Assembly (NCBI GenBank): GCA_003162115.1
Contig: PMMV01000109.1
Span: 508-7,951, forward strand
Length of the DNA: 7,444 nucleotides
Source of the DNA: Methanobacterium sp.
GTDB taxonomy: Archaea; Methanobacteriota; Methanobacteria; Methanobacteriales; Methanobacteriaceae
Direction: 5' to 3'
The position numbers and the translations under genes are program-made. The notes beneath the pieces are model-generated. The model was not told the origin of the DNA and did no database searches. It saw nothing but the letters and a program-made list of their open reading frames with translations. Shown here in pieces: positions 5,912 to 7,444 of the stretch; the stretch's first letter is position 1; the number at the start of each line of letters is the position of its first letter.

Positions 5912-6313
5912 ATAAAAACTAAAATTTTAATAGTTGAAGATGAAATGATATTAGCTAGTGATGTAAAATATCAATTAGAAGAATTAGGTTATAATGTAGT
6001 GGGTATTGTAAATAATGGGAAGGACGCTATAAAATTAACTCTAGAAACAGATCCAGATGTTATTTTAATGGATATAGTAATAAAAGGGGATATAGATGGA
6101 ATAGAGACTGCCCAACAAATAAATAAACTATATAATATTCCTATCATATATACAACAGCTTACTTCGACGAGGAAATATTAGAACGAGCAAAAAAAACCG
6201 AACCGTATGGATACATCATAAAACCATATCAAGAAGGACAAATACACACTGCAATACTAATGGCAATTCACAGACATCAACAAGACCAACAAATAAGAAA
6301 AATTAATTTATAA
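5912..6313 (+). CDS. Stand-alone response regulator receiver domain without a canonical start codon
   Basis: 133 aa if read from the ATA at 5912. All receiver landmarks are present: first strand KILIVEDE with acidic pocket Glu9-Asp10, phospho-acceptor Asp54 in LMD, Thr92 in the TTAY switch, and Lys114-Pro115 in GYIIKPY. The protein ends shortly after helix 5 (HRHQQDQQIRK), with no output domain. It should take phosphate from a histidine kinase and act through protein contacts, in the cytosol. The frame is open back to a TGA at 5867, but no ATG, GTG or TTG occurs before Met12 (5945). Starting there would remove the first strand and the acidic pocket (122 aa) and should destroy function. Options are initiation at ATA/ACG, a recently lost start codon (early pseudogene), or a sequence error. 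The HisKA_2 kinase 460 bases away on the other strand is a possible partner. Confidence 0.8.
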   Translation: MKTKILIVEDEMILASDVKYQLEELGYNVVGIVNNGKDAIKLTLETDPDVILMDIVIKGDIDGIETAQQINKLYNIPIIYTTAYFDEEILERAKKTEPYGYIIKPYQEGQIHTAILMAIHRHQQDQQIRKINL

Positions 6314-6503
6314 CAATTTATCACAAATCCTAATTAAAACTTCTATACGAGATAAATTTTTATTAAAAAGAAGATTTTAGTGGCAGATATCACAAAAAAA
6401 CAGTCATGTATTGCAAGTGTAAAACAAATTATATCTATTATACTTTCCTAATTTTGTTCATCTAATTTATTAATGTTAGTAGATGAGGAAAACTGAGAGC
6501 TAT

Positions 6504-6532
6504 ACTAGATTCTTATTGTATTTCTAGTTTTT
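6504..6532 (+). terminator. Possible terminator downstream of the receiver gene
   Basis: ACTAGA (6504-6509) and TCTAGT (6523-6528) form a 6-bp stem with a 13-nt loop, followed directly by T residues up to 6532. It is about 190 bases beyond the receiver stop codon. A nearer T-rich stretch (6357-6361) could also serve. Confidence 0.35.
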
Positions 6533-6742
6533 CATAAACTTCTAGTCATAACAAAAATTAACCTACGTTCCCCTATATGTCTTGGAAGTATAGCACTTGT
6601 TATATTCCCAATGGAATAGGAGAATGGTTTGAAATATCAGATCTAGAATAAAAACAAAAATGGAAGTAAAAAAAAAATGGCAAAAGCATTATTGGTGGGA
6701 TGTATATGCAAAATAATTTATAAGAAGTGTGAACATTTGTAG

Positions 6743-6765
6743 AAAAAATTTATTCCTATTTTAGG
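6743..6765 (-). terminator. Possible terminator of the histidine kinase gene
   Basis: On the minus strand, a few bases after the TAA stop (6773-6775), a short dyad CCTA/TAGG (6755-6765) is followed by a T-rich tract with six consecutive T (6743-6748). Archaeal terminators often need only the T-tract. Confidence 0.4.
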
Positions 6766-6772
6766 GTTAAAC

Positions 6773-7444
6773 TTATGATCTTTCTTTATATTTTAATTCT
6801 TTAAAAGTAATCTTAAATTCTGTTCCGTGATTTCTATCAAGTTCTATCTCACCATCAATCTGACTAAGTAAAATATTCACTAGTTGCAGGCCTAGTGTTT
6901 CGGGATTTTCTATATCGATGTCTTCCGGAAGTCCTATTCCATCATCAGTTATGGTGAGTTCCATTTGTTGGGGTAGGGATTTTAGTTTGATGGTTATGGT
7001 TCCTTCCAATTGTGGAAAGGCGTATTTGACGATGTTGGTAATTAATTCGTTAATAATGAGTCCTATGGGCATTGCTGTGTCAATGTTGATATTGATATCT
7101 TCAATATTCAATTGAACTTTGATATTTCCATTTTCAATTCCATAACTGTAAAAAATTTCATGTACAAGTTTCTCAACGTATTGTTTGAAATTGAAATCAT
7201 TGAAATTGGATGATTGAAAAAGTTTCTCGTGAACCATAGCCATGCTCATCACTCGACCCCCACTTTCCTTCAAAACATTTCCCATTCCCTTTTCTTCACA
7301 TGCAGAAACTTCTTGCAAATGGAGCAAACTAGCAATTATCTGGAGATTATTTTTGACACGATGATGGATCTCACGAAGAAGAACATCTTTTTCATTCAAA
7401 GATTTTTTTAGTTGTTCCTCTGTTTTTTTACGTTCGGTGATGTT
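6773..7444 (-). CDS. PAS-linked sensor histidine kinase, HisKA_2 type, C-terminal part (5' end outside the window)
   Basis: 223 residues are in the window. The frame stays open to the right edge. The first residues, [15 protein letters not shown], are the typical end of a PAS/PAC sensor domain followed by a coiled linker, so the TTG at 7399 is internal and not the start. The dimerisation/phosphoacceptor box [14 protein letters not shown] (His pair about residues 27-28) marks the HisKA_2 subfamily. The HATPase_c domain follows: N box [13 protein letters not shown] (about 131-143), G1 box DDGIGLP, G2 region [10 protein letters not shown], and HGTEFKI near the end. The catalytic half looks intact. 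It should autophosphorylate on His and pass phosphate to a receiver Asp. No membrane span is visible here; sensing would lie in the unseen N-terminal part. It is convergent with the stand-alone receiver gene, which could be its partner or may be unrelated. Confidence 0.93.
   Translation of the reverse strand, partial: NITERKKTEEQLKKSLNEKDVLLREIHHRVKNNLQIIASLLHLQEVSACEEKGMGNVLKESGGRVMSMAMVHEKLFQSSNFNDFNFKQYVEKLVHEIFYSYGIENGNIKVQLNIEDININIDTAMPIGLIINELITNIVKYAFPQLEGTITIKLKSLPQQMELTITDDGIGLPEDIDIENPETLGLQLVNILLSQIDGEIELDRNHGTEFKITFKELKYKERS

Larger units (their letters stand above)
6314..6772. other. 459-base convergent gap with short coding-like fragments
   Basis: There is no full gene. Several short frames have protein-like composition: 6577-6651 (24 codons, MSWKYSTCYIPNGIGEWFE...), 6660-6716 (18 codons, with WQKHYWWDVY), 6677-6742 (21 codons, MAKALLVGC...), and a frame in phase with the receiver gene at 6356-6448 containing KKILVADI. 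None has a good ribosome binding site. A ten-A run lies at 6668-6677. These look like either eroded gene remains or chance. Terminators are listed separately. Confidence 0.35.

Noticed and set aside
7397..7399. TTG at 7399 as the start of the histidine kinase
   Set aside because: The codons upstream to the window edge read as a typical PAS/PAC end ([12 protein letters not shown]), so the gene continues beyond the window.

Overview
The window is AT-rich with short, well-separated genes. It carries a DUF11-repeat surface protein with a C-terminal membrane anchor, a TPR-CPBP membrane protein, a secreted zinc phospholipase C-like protein, and PAS/HisKA_2-type signalling proteins. Start sites show archaeal Shine-Dalgarno sequences and TTTATATA-like boxes. 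This combination suggests a methanogen of the Methanobacteriales, probably Methanobacterium or a close relative. That placement is inferred from gene content, not from a marker gene.

Layout: (1) 1-1701 (+) is the 3' part of a large DUF11 adhesin-like surface protein, followed by a hairpin/T-tract terminator. (2) 1954-2730 (-) is a secreted zinc-dependent phospholipase C-like protein with an extra C-terminal Ada-like Cys/His module. (3) 2992-4317 (-) has four TPRs followed by a CPBP (Abi) membrane domain whose usual catalytic residues are all substituted except one Glu and the Arg. (4) 5415-4656 (-) is a two-gene overlapping unit of small, charged, helical proteins that I do not recognise. (5) 5912-6313 (+) is a stand-alone receiver domain in which no ATG, GTG or TTG precedes the essential first strand. 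(6) 6773-7444 (-) is the C-terminal half of a PAS-linked HisKA_2 histidine kinase that runs off the right edge.

Functionally the window mixes cell-surface and secreted proteins (1, 2), a membrane protein of unclear activity (3), an unknown small operon (4) and two-component signalling parts (5, 6). The kinase and the receiver are convergent, so they are not one operon, but they could be partners. The three long gaps (4318-4655, 5416-5911, 6314-6772) hold candidate promoters, inverted repeats and short coding-like fragments. No tRNA, rRNA, CRISPR array or insertion sequence was found. I see no clear multi-gene new system. The best leads are the receiver without a start codon, the degenerate CPBP active site, the phospholipase C/Ada-like fusion and the unknown gene pair.
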